Numbered from the stretch's first letter, positions 28,894 through 38,889 are shown. The stretch is DNA of 58,996 nucleotides from Pseudomonas sp. ML96 (GCF_000761545.1 NZ_JPMY01000001.1:1-58996); one strand, 5' to 3'. Program-made: numbers and translations. The notes: generated by a model not told the origin, from the letters alone.

Positions 28894-30786
28894 ATGACGC
28901 GTGCGCAAACCCCTTCGATGCTCGATGCCCACGGCGATCCGCTGGAGCGGCGCCTGCAGTCGCAACGCCTGATGCAGATCGCCAATGTGCTGGCCGTAAT
29001 GCTGCTGGTCATCGGTGCGCAGACGGTGCTGGCGGCTGACTGGCTGAACGCGGGCCTGGTGCTGGCTGCATTGCTGCTGGTGCTGGCCGGACGGCAGCTG
29101 AACCTGCGGGGCAGGGTGGGGCTGTCGGTGGCGCTGGTGCTCTGCGTGCTGACGGCTCTGGTGAGCACTTCACTGTGGTTCAGCCAGGGGCTCTACAGCG
29201 GCGCGGTGCTGTGTTTCCCGGCGATATTGATCGTGGCCGGGATGGTCGCCTCGCGGGCCCTGTTCGTCGGCCTGCTGCTGAGCATCCTCGGCGTGGTGGC
29301 CTTCCTCACCTACGCCTCTCTCAGTGGACTGCAGCAATTCGAGCCGTTGCCGCTGGGCATCGGGCGTATGGTCAACATCAGCTGCATTCTGCTGACCAGC
29401 GCCGCCGCGGTGTGGTTGCTGGCCAGTGATCTGCGCAGGACTCTGCTGCGCCTGCAGCACGAGATCCTCCGCGTACGCGAGTCGCAGGCCAGTCTCAGTC
29501 ATCTGGCTCAGCACGATCCTCTGACCAACCTGCCCAATCGCCTGCTGGCCCGTGACCGCGCCGAACAGGCCATGGCCTGGGCGCGAAGCGACGGCCGGCA
29601 GGTGGCGCTGGTGTTTCTCGACCTGGACAACTTCAAGACCATCAACGAGTCCCTGGGTCATGCGGCGGGCGACGAGTTGCTGCAGGAAGTGGCGCTGCGC
29701 CTGCGGGGCGCGTTGCGCGACGTCGATACGCTGAGCCGCCAGGGCGGCGACGAATTCCTTCTGGTGCTGACCGATGTCGCCGAGCTGGCGACGGTTTCCC
29801 ACCTGGTTGCCAGGCTGCAGCAGCGCATGGTCGAGCCCTTCGAGCTGCGTGGCATGCGCATCGTGTCCTCGTTGTCGGTGGGTGTCTCGGTGTTTCCTCA
29901 GGACGGCGACGATTTCGCGACCCTGCTCAAGCATGCCGAGACGGCCATGTATCAGGCCAAGGCGGCCGGGCGCAGCGTTTGTCGTTTCTTCGATGCGCGG
30001 ATGAACGCCGATGCGCGGGCCAGCCTGGAGCTGGAGCAGGATCTGCGCCGGGCTTTGCTGTGCCGGGAATTCGAGCTGCACTACCAGCCGGTGATCGATC
30101 TGCAGAGCGCGCGTCTGCTCGCGGTGGAGGCGCTGCTGCGCTGGCGCCATCCTGAGCAGGGCCTGCTCGGGCCGGATCGCTTCATTCCACTGGCCGAGCA
30201 GTCGGGGCTGATTGTCGAGCTCGGCGCCTGGGTGCTGGACGAGGCGTGCCGGCAGGCCAGCCTGTGGCAGGCGGCAGGTCTGCCGCGCTTTGCGGTGGCG
30301 GTGAACCTGTCGGCCGTGCAGTTCCGCCGTGGCGAGCCGGAAGCGCTGGTGCGCGAGGCGCTGCGCCGCTATGCCTTGCCCCCTTCGTGCCTGGAGCTGG
30401 AGCTGACCGAGTCGACGCTGCTCGAGGACTGCCGGCATCTGGAGAGCCTCAAGGCCCTGGGTGTACGCCTGGCCATCGACGACTTCGGCACCGGCTACTC
30501 CAGCCTTTCCTACCTGCAGCGCTTTCAGGTGGACAAGCTGAAGATCGACCAGTCATTCGTGCGTGATCTGGCCGGCAATCCGCAGAATCAGGCGATAGTC
30601 GCCGCCATCGTGCAGATGGCACGCGCCCTGGGGCTGCACACGGTGGCCGAGGGTATCGAGGATGACGCCACCTGCCGCCGACTGATCGAGCTGGGCTGCG
30701 ATCAGGGCCAGGGCTACTGGTTTGCCAGGCCCATGCCGGCGGCCGATCTGGAGGCATTCGTGTTGCGCCAGCGCGCGCCGGCCTAG
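28894..30786 (+). CDS. Membrane GGDEF-EAL c-di-GMP turnover protein
   Basis: 630 residues from the ATG at 28894, which has no strong ribosome-binding site; another ATG lies at 28918. The N-terminal 160 residues hold about five to six membrane helices with no recognised sensor domain. The GGDEF domain is intact (GGDEF near 284-288), and the inhibitory RxxD site (RDVD) lies five residues before it. The EAL domain is also intact: EAL near 412-414, VNLSAVQF and DDFGTGYSS. The protein can in principle both make and break c-di-GMP; the outcome is unknown. It is alone, ended by a terminator shared with folD. Confidence 0.93.
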   Translation: MTRAQTPSMLDAHGDPLERRLQSQRLMQIANVLAVMLLVIGAQTVLAADWLNAGLVLAALLLVLAGRQLNLRGRVGLSVALVLCVLTALVSTSLWFSQGLYSGAVLCFPAILIVAGMVASRALFVGLLLSILGVVAFLTYASLSGLQQFEPLPLGIGRMVNISCILLTSAAAVWLLASDLRRTLLRLQHEILRVRESQASLSHLAQHDPLTNLPNRLLARDRAEQAMAWARSDGRQVALVFLDLDNFKTINESLGHAAGDELLQEVALRLRGALRDVDTLSRQGGDEFLLVLTDVAELATVSHLVARLQQRMVEPFELRGMRIVSSLSVGVSVFPQDGDDFATLLKHAETAMYQAKAAGRSVCRFFDARMNADARASLELEQDLRRALLCREFELHYQPVIDLQSARLLAVEALLRWRHPEQGLLGPDRFIPLAEQSGLIVELGAWVLDEACRQASLWQAAGLPRFAVAVNLSAVQFRRGEPEALVREALRRYALPPSCLELELTESTLLEDCRHLESLKALGVRLAIDDFGTGYSSLSYLQRFQVDKLKIDQSFVRDLAGNPQNQAIVAAIVQMARALGLHTVAEGIEDDATCRRLIELGCDQGQGYWFARPMPAADLEAFVLRQRAPA

Positions 30787-30796
30787 GCCGACAAAC

Positions 30797-30824
30797 AAAA
30801 ACGGCGCCTATGGGCGCCGTTTTT
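30797..30824. terminator. Bidirectional terminator between the GGDEF-EAL gene and folD
   Basis: ACGGCGCC (30801-30808) and GGCGCCGT (30813-30820) with a TATG loop are flanked by A- and T-runs of four or more bases, so both convergent genes can use it. Confidence 0.92.
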
Positions 30825-30841
30825 CATGCTTCCGCGCAGGC

Positions 30842-31696
30842 TCAGGCGTGCAGGTGCTCGGCCGCGTAGAGGGTGTTCTCCAGCAGGCAGGCGCGGGTCA
30901 TCGGGCCGACGCCGCCCGGTACCGGGGTAATCCAGCCGGCGCGCTCGGCGGCTGCGTCGTACTCGACGTCGCCAACCAGTCGGCCGTCGGCCTGACGGTT
31001 GATGCCCACGTCGATGACGATGGCGCCCGGCTTGATCCATTCACCCTTGACCAGGCCAGTCTTGCCCGCGGCCGCGACCACGATGTCGGCCTGTGCCACG
31101 TGGCCTGCCAGGTCCTTGGTGAAGCGGTGGGTCACGGTCACGGTGCAGCCGGCTAGCAGCAGCTCCAGTGCCATCGGCCGGCCGACGATATTGGAGGCGC
31201 CGACGATCACGGCGTGCTGACCGTGCAGGTCGACCCCAGTGCTTTCCAGCAGGGTCATGATGCCTTTCGGTGTGCAGGAGCGCAGCAGCGGCATGCGCTG
31301 GGACAGGCGGCCGACGTTGAACGGGTGGAAACCGTCGACGTCCTTGTCCGGGCTGATGCGTTCGAGCAGCTGCGAGGCGTCCAGGTGGGCGGGCAGGGGC
31401 AGTTGCACCAGGATGCCGTCGATGGCGTTGTCGCGGTTGAGCTGGTCGATCAGTCCCAGCAGCTCGCCCTGGGTAGTAGTAGCGGGCAGGTCATGGGCGA
31501 CGGAAACGAAGCCGACTTCCTCGCAGTCCTTGCGCTTGTGCGAGACGTATACCTGGGACGCCGGGTCGCTGCCGACCAGGATCACGGCCAGGCCGGGAGC
31601 ACGCAGGCCCTGCTGGCGGCGCTCGGCGACACGTTTGGCGATATCCTGGCGGAGGTTGGCGGCGATGGATTTACCGTCGATCAGTTTTGCGGTCAT
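30842..31696 (-). CDS. folD: Bifunctional methylenetetrahydrofolate dehydrogenase/cyclohydrolase
   Basis: 284 residues, the usual FolD length. Key blocks are the catalytic Lys region [14 protein letters not shown] near 50-63, [21 protein letters not shown] near 118, the NADP loop [12 protein letters not shown] near 165 and the signature [11 protein letters not shown] near 260. It interconverts 5,10-methylene- and 10-formyl-tetrahydrofolate in one-carbon metabolism. Its start is 130 bases from the divergent tRNA promoter. Confidence 0.97.
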   Translation of the reverse strand: MTAKLIDGKSIAANLRQDIAKRVAERRQQGLRAPGLAVILVGSDPASQVYVSHKRKDCEEVGFVSVAHDLPATTTQGELLGLIDQLNRDNAIDGILVQLPLPAHLDASQLLERISPDKDVDGFHPFNVGRLSQRMPLLRSCTPKGIMTLLESTGVDLHGQHAVIVGASNIVGRPMALELLLAGCTVTVTHRFTKDLAGHVAQADIVVAAAGKTGLVKGEWIKPGAIVIDVGINRQADGRLVGDVEYDAAAERAGWITPVPGGVGPMTRACLLENTLYAAEHLHA

Positions 31697-31829
31697 GACG
31701 CGTGCTTAACCATGAGGAAGGGTGGAAAAAAGATCGCGCATTCTCGCATGGGTGGCCGGTGGGGCAAAGGCGCAAGCGCAGCGCTTTCCTGTAACTCCTT
31801 TATCCAACAGGATTTTTTTCATTTTCGTG

Positions 31830-31858
31830 TTGACGCTTGCGAATCCCCTCTATAAGAT
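31830..31858 (+). promoter_or_regulatory. Sigma-70 promoter of the tRNA cluster
   Basis: TTGACG at 31830-31835 is followed after 17 bases by TAAGAT (31853-31858), then a GC-rich discriminator (TTCGCCCCG) like those of stable-RNA promoters under stringent control. The predicted start is about 90 bases upstream of tRNA-Arg. The rest of 31697-31956 shows no gene. Confidence 0.65.
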
Positions 31859-31956
31859 TCGCCCCGCTTGTCGAGCACAGCCAGCCGCTGGGTAAGATGG
31901 CAACGACCGGTAGCGGTTGGAGCTGTAGCTTTAGAGTCTGTTCTGCAGATGATTAA

Positions 31957-32033
31957 GCGCCCGTAGCTCAGCTGGATAGAGCATCCGCCTTCTAAGCGGA
32001 TGGTCGCAGGTTCGAGTCCTGCCGGGTGCGCCA
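31957..32033 (+). tRNA. tRNA-Arg (anticodon TCT)
   Basis: 77 bases including an encoded CCA. Acceptor GCGCCCG pairs with CGGGTGC, the D-loop reads AGCTCAGCTGGATAGAGC, the anticodon stem-loop CCGCCTTCTAAGCGG gives TCT (reads AGA codons), and the T-loop is GGTTCGAGTCC. First of three tRNAs on the plus strand. Confidence 0.97.
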
Positions 32034-32063
32034 TTGGCGGATCAGGCACAAGCAATGCAATAT

Positions 32064-32140
32064 GGTGGGCGTAGCTCAGTTGGTAGAGCACAGGATTGTG
32101 GCTCCTGGTGTCGTGGGTTCGATTCCCATCGTCCACCCCA
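32064..32140 (+). tRNA. tRNA-His (anticodon GTG)
   Basis: 77 bases including the extra 5' G (G-1, paired with C73) typical of tRNA-His and an encoded CCA. The anticodon loop TTGTGGC within CAGGA/TCCTG gives GTG; the T-loop is GGTTCGATTCC. Confidence 0.97.
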
Positions 32141-32148
32141 TATTCGAG

Positions 32149-32182
32149 AAAACGCCAGGCCCAAAGCCTGGCGTTTTCGTTT
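32149..32182 (+). terminator. Intrinsic terminator inside the tRNA cluster
   Basis: AACGCCAGGC (32151-32160) and GCCTGGCGTT (32166-32175) form a perfect 10-bp stem with a CCAAA loop, followed by TTCGTTT. It lies 10 bases after tRNA-His and 14 bases before tRNA-Leu. Confidence 0.85.
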
Positions 32183-32195
32183 CAAGCGTTACCAC

Positions 32196-32280
32196 GCGGA
32201 CGTGGTGAAATTGGTAGACACACCAGATTTAGGTTCTGGCGCCGCAAGGTGTGAGAGTTCGAGTCTCTCCGTCCGCACCA
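32196..32280 (+). tRNA. tRNA-Leu (anticodon TAG)
   Basis: 85 bases with a long variable arm and encoded CCA. Acceptor GCGGACG pairs with CGTCCGC, the D-loop has TGGTGAAATTGGTAGACAC, and the anticodon loop TTTAGGT within CCAGA/TCTGG gives TAG (reads CTA codons). No hairpin terminator follows before tig. Confidence 0.97.
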
Positions 32281-32336
32281 TCTTTCTTTGTAATCCCTCC
32301 TTATATATCCCGCCGTTTCTTGCTCGTTTTGTGCAG

Positions 32337-32365
32337 GTGACTTCTGCTATTCGAGCCACTAGAAT
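32337..32365 (+). promoter_or_regulatory. Possible sigma-70 promoter of tig
   Basis: GTGACT at 32337-32342 and TAGAAT at 32360-32365 are separated by 17 bases and lie 61 bases upstream of the tig start. The match to consensus is moderate. Confidence 0.4.
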
Positions 32366-32425
32366 GCTCGCCTTTGATTCTGGGGCCGGAACGCCCGGCT
32401 TATGTCTGTGCAACGAGGAATATCC

Positions 32426-33736
32426 ATGCAAGTTTCTGTTGAAAGCACCTCCGCTCTCGAGCGCCGCATGACCATCGGCGTGCCGGCCGAGCGCATCGAG
32501 ACCGAAGTGACCAAGCGCCTGCAGCAGACTGCCCGCCGCGCCAAGGTACCGGGCTTCCGTCCCGGCAAGGTGCCGATGAACGTCATTCGTCAGCGTTACG
32601 AAGACACTGCCCGTCAGGAAGCCCTGGGCGACCTGATCCAGGCCACCTTCTACGAGGCCATCGTCGAGCAGAAACTGAACCCGGCTGGCGCTCCGTCCGT
32701 CGAGCCTAAAGCCTTCGAGAAAGGCAAGGACCTCGAGTACGTCGCTACTTTCGAAGTGTTCCCGGAAATCCAGCTGGCTGGTTTCGATGGCATTGCCATC
32801 GAGCGCCTGCAGGCTGACGTGAACGACGCCGACGTCGACAACATGCTGGACATCCTGCGTAAGCAGAACACCCGCTTCGAGGCCGTAGAGCGTGCCGCCG
32901 AAAACGGCGACCAGCTGAACATCGACTTCGTCGGCAAGATCGACGGCGAAGCCTTCGCTGGCGGCACCGCCAAAGGCACCCCGCTGGTACTGGGCTCCGG
33001 CCGCATGATCCCGGGCTTCGAAGATGCTCTGGTTGGCGTCAAGGCTGGCGAAGAGCGAGTGATCAACCCGACTTTCCCGGCTGATTACCAGAACCTGGAC
33101 CTGGCCGGTAAGACCGCCGAGTTCACCGTGACCGTCAACAGCGTTTCCGCGCCGCAACTGCCGGAGCTGAACGACGATTTCTTCGCCCTGTTCGGTATTA
33201 AGGAAGGCGGTCTGGAAGGCTTCCGCACCGAAGTTCGCAAGAACATGGAGCGCGAGCTGCGTCAGGCCATCAAGTCCAAGGTCAAGAACCAAGTAATGGA
33301 AGGCCTGCTGGCCGCCAACCCGGTCGAAGTGCCGAAGGCCCTGATCGGTAACGAAGTGAACCGTCTGCGCGTACAGGCCGTTCAGCAGTTCGGCGGCAAC
33401 ATCAAGCCTGACCAGCTGCCGGCTGAGCTGTTCGAAGAACAAGCTAAGCGCCGCGTAGTGCTGGGTCTGATCGTTGCTGAAGTGGTCAAGCAGAGCGAGC
33501 TGAAGGCTGACGAAGCCCGCGTTCGCGAGCTGATCGAGGAAATGGCTTCTGCTTATCAAGAGCCGCAGCAGGTTGTGGCCTGGTACTACAAGAACGACCA
33601 GCAACTGAACGAAGTGCGTTCGGTTGTACTGGAAGAACAAGTTGTAGATACTGTTCTGCAGAAGGCCAAAGTGACCGATAAAGCGGTCTCCTACGAAGAA
33701 GCGGTCAAGCCGGCGGAAGCCCCGCAAGCAGCCTGA
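32426..33736 (+). CDS. tig: Trigger factor, ribosome-associated chaperone
   Basis: 436 residues. The N-terminal ribosome-binding signature GFRPGKVP is near 43-50, the FKBP-like isomerase domain at about 160-245 ([20 protein letters not shown], then [14 protein letters not shown]) and the C-terminal helical arms follow. The ATG at 32426 has a GAGG site 8 bases upstream; the earlier ATG at 32402 gives a non-conserved extension. Trigger factor folds nascent chains at the ribosome exit. It leads the tig-clpP-clpX-lon-hupB-ppiD island. Confidence 0.98.
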   Translation: MQVSVESTSALERRMTIGVPAERIETEVTKRLQQTARRAKVPGFRPGKVPMNVIRQRYEDTARQEALGDLIQATFYEAIVEQKLNPAGAPSVEPKAFEKGKDLEYVATFEVFPEIQLAGFDGIAIERLQADVNDADVDNMLDILRKQNTRFEAVERAAENGDQLNIDFVGKIDGEAFAGGTAKGTPLVLGSGRMIPGFEDALVGVKAGEERVINPTFPADYQNLDLAGKTAEFTVTVNSVSAPQLPELNDDFFALFGIKEGGLEGFRTEVRKNMERELRQAIKSKVKNQVMEGLLAANPVEVPKALIGNEVNRLRVQAVQQFGGNIKPDQLPAELFEEQAKRRVVLGLIVAEVVKQSELKADEARVRELIEEMASAYQEPQQVVAWYYKNDQQLNEVRSVVLEEQVVDTVLQKAKVTDKAVSYEEAVKPAEAPQAA

Positions 33737-33760
33737 TCCCTCGCCTCGTTCGAGCACAAC

Positions 33761-33788
33761 CATAAGCCAGCCTTCGTGCTGGCTTATG
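33761..33788 (+). terminator. Hairpin between tig and clpP
   Basis: CATAAGCCAGC (33761-33771) and GCTGGCTTATG (33778-33788) form a perfect 11-bp stem with a CTTCGT loop; only CGTCTTT follows, so termination may be partial, allowing some readthrough into clpP. Confidence 0.6.
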
Positions 33789-33828
33789 CGTCTTTAGAGA
33801 CATGACTATTAGGGAGAGATCGCTAGAC

Positions 33829-34470
33829 ATGTCGCACAACTCTTTCATGAACACCATGCCTGACATCCAAGCCGCCGGTGGCCTCGTGCCGATGGTGATC
33901 GAGCAGTCCGCCCGTGGCGAGCGCGCCTACGACATCTACTCGCGCCTGTTGAAGGAGCGCGTGATCTTCCTGGTCGGCCAGGTTGAGGACTACATGGCCA
34001 ACCTGGTCGTGGCTCAGTTGTTGTTCCTCGAAGCCGAGAACCCGGACAAGGACATCCACCTGTACATCAACTCGCCGGGCGGTTCGGTGACTGCCGGCAT
34101 GTCGATCTACGACACCATGCAGTTCATCAAGCCTGACGTGTCCACCATCTGCATCGGCCAGGCCTGCAGCATGGGTGCGCTGCTGTTGGCTGGCGGCGCT
34201 GCTGGCAAGCGTTACTGCCTGCCGCATTCGCGCATGATGATTCACCAACCGCTGGGTGGCTTCCAGGGCCAGGCTTCGGATATTGAGATCCATGCCCGTG
34301 AAATCCTCACGATCCGCGAGCGCCTGAACAAGATCCTGGCTGACCATTGCAAGCAGCCGATCGACGTGATCGCCAAGGACACCGATCGCGACAACTTCAT
34401 GAGCGGCGACGAGGCGGTCAAATATGGCCTCATCGATCAGGTTCTGAGTAAGCGTCAGCTGGCAGTCTGA
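33829..34470 (+). CDS. clpP: ATP-dependent Clp protease proteolytic subunit
   Basis: 213 residues from the ATG at 33829, matching P. aeruginosa ClpP1 in length. The catalytic triad is Ser114 in GQACSMGA, His139 in MMIHQPLGG and the Asp of DTDRDNF. The N-terminal [17 protein letters not shown] includes the short propeptide removed on maturation. ClpP forms the tetradecameric barrel that degrades proteins fed by ClpX, encoded 108 bases downstream. Confidence 0.98.
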   Translation: MSHNSFMNTMPDIQAAGGLVPMVIEQSARGERAYDIYSRLLKERVIFLVGQVEDYMANLVVAQLLFLEAENPDKDIHLYINSPGGSVTAGMSIYDTMQFIKPDVSTICIGQACSMGALLLAGGAAGKRYCLPHSRMMIHQPLGGFQGQASDIEIHAREILTIRERLNKILADHCKQPIDVIAKDTDRDNFMSGDEAVKYGLIDQVLSKRQLAV

Positions 34471-34479
34471 TCCGCGCTG

Positions 34480-34515
34480 CTGCGTAACGGCCGGGGCAAT
34501 CCGGCCGTCCCGCAG
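34480..34515 (+). repeat. Strong hairpin between clpP and clpX
   Basis: CTGCG (34480-34484) plus ACGGCCGG (34487-34494) pair with CCGGCCGT (34501-34508) plus CGCAG (34511-34515) around a GGCAAT loop and one 2x2 internal loop. No T-run follows, so it may be a processing or attenuation element rather than a terminator. Confidence 0.6.
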
Positions 34516-34578
34516 GGTTGAAAATGCCCGCAATTGCCTTCATCTTGTGTTTCATGCCTACCGTATTGGATCGATCTA

Positions 34579-35859
34579 ATGACTGACACCCGCAACGGCG
34601 AGGATAACGGCAAGCTTCTTTATTGCTCCTTCTGCGGCAAAAGCCAGCACGAAGTGCGCAAGCTGATCGCCGGTCCCTCGGTCTTTATCTGCGACGAGTG
34701 CGTCGACCTGTGCAATGACATCATCCGCGAGGAGGTGCAGGAAGCCCAGGCCGAGAGCAGCGCGCACAAGTTGCCTGCGCCCAAAGAAATCAGCGGCATT
34801 CTGGATCAGTATGTGATCGGTCAAGAGCGTGCCAAGAAGGTGCTCTCCGTCGCCGTATACAACCACTACAAGCGTCTGAATCAGCGCGACAAGAAAGATG
34901 ATGTCGAACTGGGTAAGAGCAACATCCTGCTGATCGGTCCTACCGGTTCGGGCAAGACTCTGCTGGCCGAGACCCTGGCTCGCCTGCTGAATGTACCGTT
35001 CACTATCGCCGATGCCACCACCCTGACCGAAGCCGGTTACGTGGGTGAGGACGTCGAGAACATCATTCAGAAGCTGCTGCAGAAGTGCGACTACGACGTA
35101 GAGAAGGCCCAGATGGGCATCGTCTACATCGACGAGATCGACAAGATCTCGCGCAAGTCGGACAACCCGTCCATCACCCGCGACGTCTCGGGCGAAGGCG
35201 TGCAGCAAGCTCTGCTGAAGCTGATCGAGGGCACTGTCGCCTCGGTTCCGCCGCAGGGTGGCCGCAAGCACCCGCAGCAGGAGTTCCTGCAGGTCGATAC
35301 CCGCAACATCCTGTTCATCTGCGGTGGCGCATTCGCCGGTCTGGAGAAGGTCATTCAGGCCCGTTCCACCAAGGGCGGTATCGGCTTCAACGCCGAAGTG
35401 CGCAGCCCGGACCTGGGCAAGAAGGTTGGCGAGGCGCTGCGTGAGGTCGAGCCGGATGATCTGGTGAAGTTCGGTCTTATTCCGGAATTCGTCGGTCGTC
35501 TGCCGGTCATCGCCACGCTCGACGAGTTGGACGAGGCTGCACTGATGCAGATCCTCACCGAGCCGAAGAACGCCCTGACCAAGCAATACGCCAAGCTGTT
35601 CGAGATGGAAGGCGTTGACTTGGAGTTCCGTGCCGACGCGCTGAAGGCCGTGGCTCATCGCGCTCTGGAGCGCAAGACCGGTGCTCGTGGCCTGCGTTCT
35701 ATCCTCGAAGGCGTGCTGCTCGACACCATGTACGAGATCCCCTCGCAGAGCGATGTCAGCAAGGTGGTGATCGACGAAAGCGTGATCGAGGGCTCTTCCA
35801 AGCCGCTGCTGATCTACGAAAACAGCGAGCCGCCAGCCAAGGCTGCACCAGACGCCTGA
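34579..35859 (+). CDS. clpX: ATP-dependent Clp protease ATP-binding subunit ClpX
   Basis: 426 residues. The zinc-binding domain has CSFCGK and CDECVDLC (four Cys) at 15-43. The AAA+ module shows Walker A GPTGSGKT near 120, Walker [10 protein letters not shown] near 182, and the IGF loop (GGIGFNAEV) that docks on ClpP. The pore loop GYVGED is present. The start at 34579 ([19 protein letters not shown]) fits the family; the 15-codon upstream extension does not. ClpX unfolds tagged substrates and delivers them to ClpP. Confidence 0.98.
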   Translation: MTDTRNGEDNGKLLYCSFCGKSQHEVRKLIAGPSVFICDECVDLCNDIIREEVQEAQAESSAHKLPAPKEISGILDQYVIGQERAKKVLSVAVYNHYKRLNQRDKKDDVELGKSNILLIGPTGSGKTLLAETLARLLNVPFTIADATTLTEAGYVGEDVENIIQKLLQKCDYDVEKAQMGIVYIDEIDKISRKSDNPSITRDVSGEGVQQALLKLIEGTVASVPPQGGRKHPQQEFLQVDTRNILFICGGAFAGLEKVIQARSTKGGIGFNAEVRSPDLGKKVGEALREVEPDDLVKFGLIPEFVGRLPVIATLDELDEAALMQILTEPKNALTKQYAKLFEMEGVDLEFRADALKAVAHRALERKTGARGLRSILEGVLLDTMYEIPSQSDVSKVVIDESVIEGSSKPLLIYENSEPPAKAAPDA

Positions 35860-35875
35860 CGTCTAACGCTGAAAC

Positions 35876-35903
35876 AAAGGGCCCTGCGGGGCCCTTTGCT
35901 TTT
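35876..35903 (+). terminator. Terminator of clpX
   Basis: AAAGGGCCC (35876-35884) and GGGCCCTTT (35889-35897) with a TGCG loop, followed by GCTTTT, 17 bases after the clpX stop codon. It separates clpPX from lon. Confidence 0.88.
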
Positions 35904-35915
35904 CCGCCTTTCTCG

Positions 35916-35944
35916 CTTGTTTTTTCCTAGGGGTGGCCCCATCT
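35916..35944 (+). promoter_or_regulatory. Sigma-32 (RpoH) promoter of lon
   Basis: CTTGTTT at 35916-35922 and CCCCATCT at 35937-35944 with a 14-base spacer match the heat-shock consensus CTTGAAA-N(11-16)-CCCCATNT; the -10 element is a perfect match. It lies 58 bases upstream of the lon start and just after the clpX terminator. Confidence 0.7.
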
Positions 35945-36002
35945 TAGGGTCAAGGGTACCCCCGTCCGATTACGGCCTAATGGCCGCCGTAGAGCTGAAA
36001 TC

Positions 36003-38399
36003 ATGAAGACAACCATCGAATTGCCTCTCTTGCCGCTGCGTGATGTCGTGGTCTATCCACACATGGTCATCCCGCTGTTCGTCGGTCGCGAGAAGTCCAT
36101 CGAGGCCCTGGAGGCCGCAATGGGCGGCGACAAGCAGATTCTCCTGCTGGCGCAGCGCAACCCGGCAGACGATGATCCGGGCGAAGACGCGTTGTACCGC
36201 ATGGGCACCGTGGCCACCGTACTGCAGCTACTCAAGCTACCCGATGGCACCGTGAAGGTGCTGGTGGAAGGCGAGCAGCGCGGCGCGGTGCAGAAGTTCA
36301 TCGAGGTTGACGGCCATTGCCGTGCCGAGGTGCAGCTGCTCGACGAGAGTGAAGTTGCCGAGCGCGAGTCCGAGGTCTTTACTCGCAGCCTGCTCAGTCA
36401 GTTCGAGCAGTATGTGCAGCTGGGCAAGAAGGTGCCGGCCGAGGTGTTGTCCTCGCTAAACAGCATTGATGAGCCGGCACGCCTGGTCGACACCATGGCC
36501 GCGCATATGGTGTTGAAGATCGAGCAGAAGCAGGAAATCCTCGAGATCACCAGCCTGGCCGAACGTGTCGAGCACGTACTGGCGCTGCTGGATGCGGAAA
36601 TCGACCTGCTGCAGGTCGAGAAGCGCATTCGTGGCCGGGTCAAGAAGCAGATGGAGAAAAGCCAGCGCGAGTACTACCTGAATGAGCAGATGAAGGCTAT
36701 TCAGAAGGAACTGGGCGACATCGACGAAGGCCACAACGAGATCGACGAGCTGAAGAAGCGCATCGAGAACGCCGGCCTGACCAAGGAGGCTCACGCCAAG
36801 GCCAATGCCGAGCTGAACAAGCTCAAGCAGATGTCGCCGATGTCTGCCGAGGCCACCGTGGTGCGCTCCTACATCGATTGGCTGACCAATGTGCCGTGGA
36901 AGGCCGAGAGCAAGGTGCGCCTGGATCTGGCCAAGGCCGAGGACATCCTCGAGGCCGATCACTTCGGCCTGGAAGAGGTCAAGGAGCGCATTCTCGAGTA
37001 CCTCGCCGTGCAGAAGCGGGTGAAGAAACTCAAGGGACCGGTACTTTGCCTGGTCGGTCCGCCCGGCGTGGGCAAGACCTCCCTGGCCGAGTCCATCGCT
37101 CGTGCCACCAACCGCAAATTCGTGCGCATGGCCCTGGGCGGCGTGCGTGACGAGGCTGAGATCCGTGGTCACCGTCGTACCTATATCGGTTCCATGCCGG
37201 GTCGCCTGATCCAGAAGCTGACCAAAGTCGGCGTGCGCAACCCGCTGTTCCTGCTCGACGAGATCGACAAGATGGGCAGCGACATGCGTGGCGACCCTGC
37301 CTCGGCGCTACTCGAGGTGCTGGACCCGGAACAGAACCACAACTTCAACGACCACTACCTGGAGGTCGATTACGACCTCTCGGACGTGATGTTCATCTGC
37401 ACCGCCAACTCGATGAATATTCCCGGCCCGCTGCTGGACCGTATGGAAGTCATCCGTCTACCGGGCTACACCGAGGACGAGAAGGTCAACATCGCCATCA
37501 AGTACCTCACGCCCAAGCAGGTGCAGGCCAACGGTCTGAAGAAGGGCGAGCTGGAATTCGAAGAAGCGGCGATCCGCGACATAATTCGTTACTACACCCG
37601 TGAGGCCGGCGTGCGTAGCCTGGAGCGGCAGATTTCCAAGGTCTGCCGCAAGGCGGTGAAGGAGCATGCCAAGGAGAAGCGCATCAAGGTGCAGGTCACT
37701 TCGGATTCGCTTGAGCACTACCTGGGCGTGCGCCGCTATCGTCATGGTCTGGCCGAGCAGCAGGATCAGATCGGTCAGGTTACCGGCCTGGCGTGGACGC
37801 AGGTCGGTGGCGAGTTGCTGACCATCGAGACCGCCGTGGTGCCGGGCAAGGGGCAGCTGATCAAGACCGGTTCGCTCGGTGATGTGATGGCCGAGTCCAT
37901 GACCGCCGCGCTGACCGTGGTGCGTAGCCGCTCGAAGAGCCTGGGTATCCCGCAGGACTTCCACGAGAAGCGCGACGTGCACATCCATATGCCCGAAGGT
38001 GCTACGCCGAAGGACGGTCCGAGCGCCGGTATCGGCTTGTGCACCGCTCTGGTCTCGGCGCTGACGCAGATCCCGGTGCGTGCCGATGTAGCCATGACCG
38101 GCGAGATCACCCTGCGTGGTCAGGTGCTGGCCATCGGTGGCCTGAAAGAAAAACTCCTGGCCGCTCACCGCGGTGGAATCAAGACCGTGATCATCCCGGA
38201 AGAGAATGTCCGTGATCTCAAGGAAATTCCGGAAAATATTAAGCAGGACCTGACCATTAAGCCGGTTAAATGGATTGACGAGGTCCTGCAAATTGCGCTG
38301 CAATACGCCCCGGAGCCCTTGCCCGATGCGGCTCCCGAGATGGTTGCAAAGGATGACTCGCGCGAGTCTGATTCCAAGGAGCGAATCAGCACGCATTAG
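36003..38399 (+). CDS. lon: ATP-dependent Lon protease
   Basis: 798 residues. The N-terminal substrate domain starts with [20 protein letters not shown]. The AAA+ module has Walker A GPPGVGKT at 352-359 and FLLDEIDKM, and the S16 protease domain has the Ser674 (KDGPSAG) and Lys717 (GGLKEK) dyad. Lon degrades misfolded and regulatory proteins in the cytoplasm. Synthesis is probably induced by heat shock through the promoter just upstream. Confidence 0.98.
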   Translation: MKTTIELPLLPLRDVVVYPHMVIPLFVGREKSIEALEAAMGGDKQILLLAQRNPADDDPGEDALYRMGTVATVLQLLKLPDGTVKVLVEGEQRGAVQKFIEVDGHCRAEVQLLDESEVAERESEVFTRSLLSQFEQYVQLGKKVPAEVLSSLNSIDEPARLVDTMAAHMVLKIEQKQEILEITSLAERVEHVLALLDAEIDLLQVEKRIRGRVKKQMEKSQREYYLNEQMKAIQKELGDIDEGHNEIDELKKRIENAGLTKEAHAKANAELNKLKQMSPMSAEATVVRSYIDWLTNVPWKAESKVRLDLAKAEDILEADHFGLEEVKERILEYLAVQKRVKKLKGPVLCLVGPPGVGKTSLAESIARATNRKFVRMALGGVRDEAEIRGHRRTYIGSMPGRLIQKLTKVGVRNPLFLLDEIDKMGSDMRGDPASALLEVLDPEQNHNFNDHYLEVDYDLSDVMFICTANSMNIPGPLLDRMEVIRLPGYTEDEKVNIAIKYLTPKQVQANGLKKGELEFEEAAIRDIIRYYTREAGVRSLERQISKVCRKAVKEHAKEKRIKVQVTSDSLEHYLGVRRYRHGLAEQQDQIGQVTGLAWTQVGGELLTIETAVVPGKGQLIKTGSLGDVMAESMTAALTVVRSRSKSLGIPQDFHEKRDVHIHMPEGATPKDGPSAGIGLCTALVSALTQIPVRADVAMTGEITLRGQVLAIGGLKEKLLAAHRGGIKTVIIPEENVRDLKEIPENIKQDLTIKPVKWIDEVLQIALQYAPEPLPDAAPEMVAKDDSRESDSKERISTH

Positions 38400-38412
38400 C
38401 CGGAGGGCTTCC

Positions 38413-38442
38413 TTGACACTATTTTCGAGCCCTTGTTATAAA
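38413..38442 (+). promoter_or_regulatory. Sigma-70 promoter of hupB
   Basis: TTGACA at 38413-38418 (perfect -35) and TATAAA at 38437-38442 separated by 18 bases, about 94 bases upstream of the hupB start; it supports separate transcription of hupB from lon. Confidence 0.7.
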
Positions 38443-38535
38443 GCGGCTCCTATGTGTCGGCAGGCCCTTTCAGCACCCGCTTTGCTTACACCAAACAACT
38501 AAGAAACAACTCAACAGAAATAAGGGGACTTAAGA

Positions 38536-38808
38536 GTGAACAAGTCGGAACTGATTGATGCCATCGCCGCATCCGCTGATATCCCGAAAGCTGTTGCTGG
38601 CCGCGCGCTGGACGCAGTGATTGAATCCGTCACTGGCGCTCTGAAGGCTGGTGATTCCGTGGTGCTGGTTGGCTTCGGTACTTTCGCTGTTAAAGAGCGT
38701 GCTGCTCGTACCGGCCGCAACCCGCAGACTGGCAAGCCGATCAAGATCGCTGCTGCCAAGATCCCAGGCTTCAAAGCTGGCAAGGCTCTGAAAGACGCCG
38801 TCAACTAA
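38536..38808 (+). CDS. hupB: DNA-binding protein HU, beta type
   Basis: 90 residues from a GTG start at 38536, with GGGGAC and AAGAG bases upstream. The HU fold is clear: [20 protein letters not shown], the [23 protein letters not shown]-binding arm and the [18 protein letters not shown] end. HU bends DNA and organises the nucleoid. Located between lon and ppiD as in other Pseudomonas. Confidence 0.97.
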   Translation: MNKSELIDAIAASADIPKAVAGRALDAVIESVTGALKAGDSVVLVGFGTFAVKERAARTGRNPQTGKPIKIAAAKIPGFKAGKALKDAVN

Positions 38809-38889
38809 GCGTCTCTCGGGCTTGGCCCTCGCCGGGCTGGGGTGACCCGATCCGGCACGGAGCAGCGAAAGCGCTCCAACAGTTATGAG

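Noticed and set aside
31957..32280. tRNA cluster as an integration site for a mobile element
   Set aside because: No integrase, direct repeat of a tRNA 3' end or phage-like gene was seen nearby.
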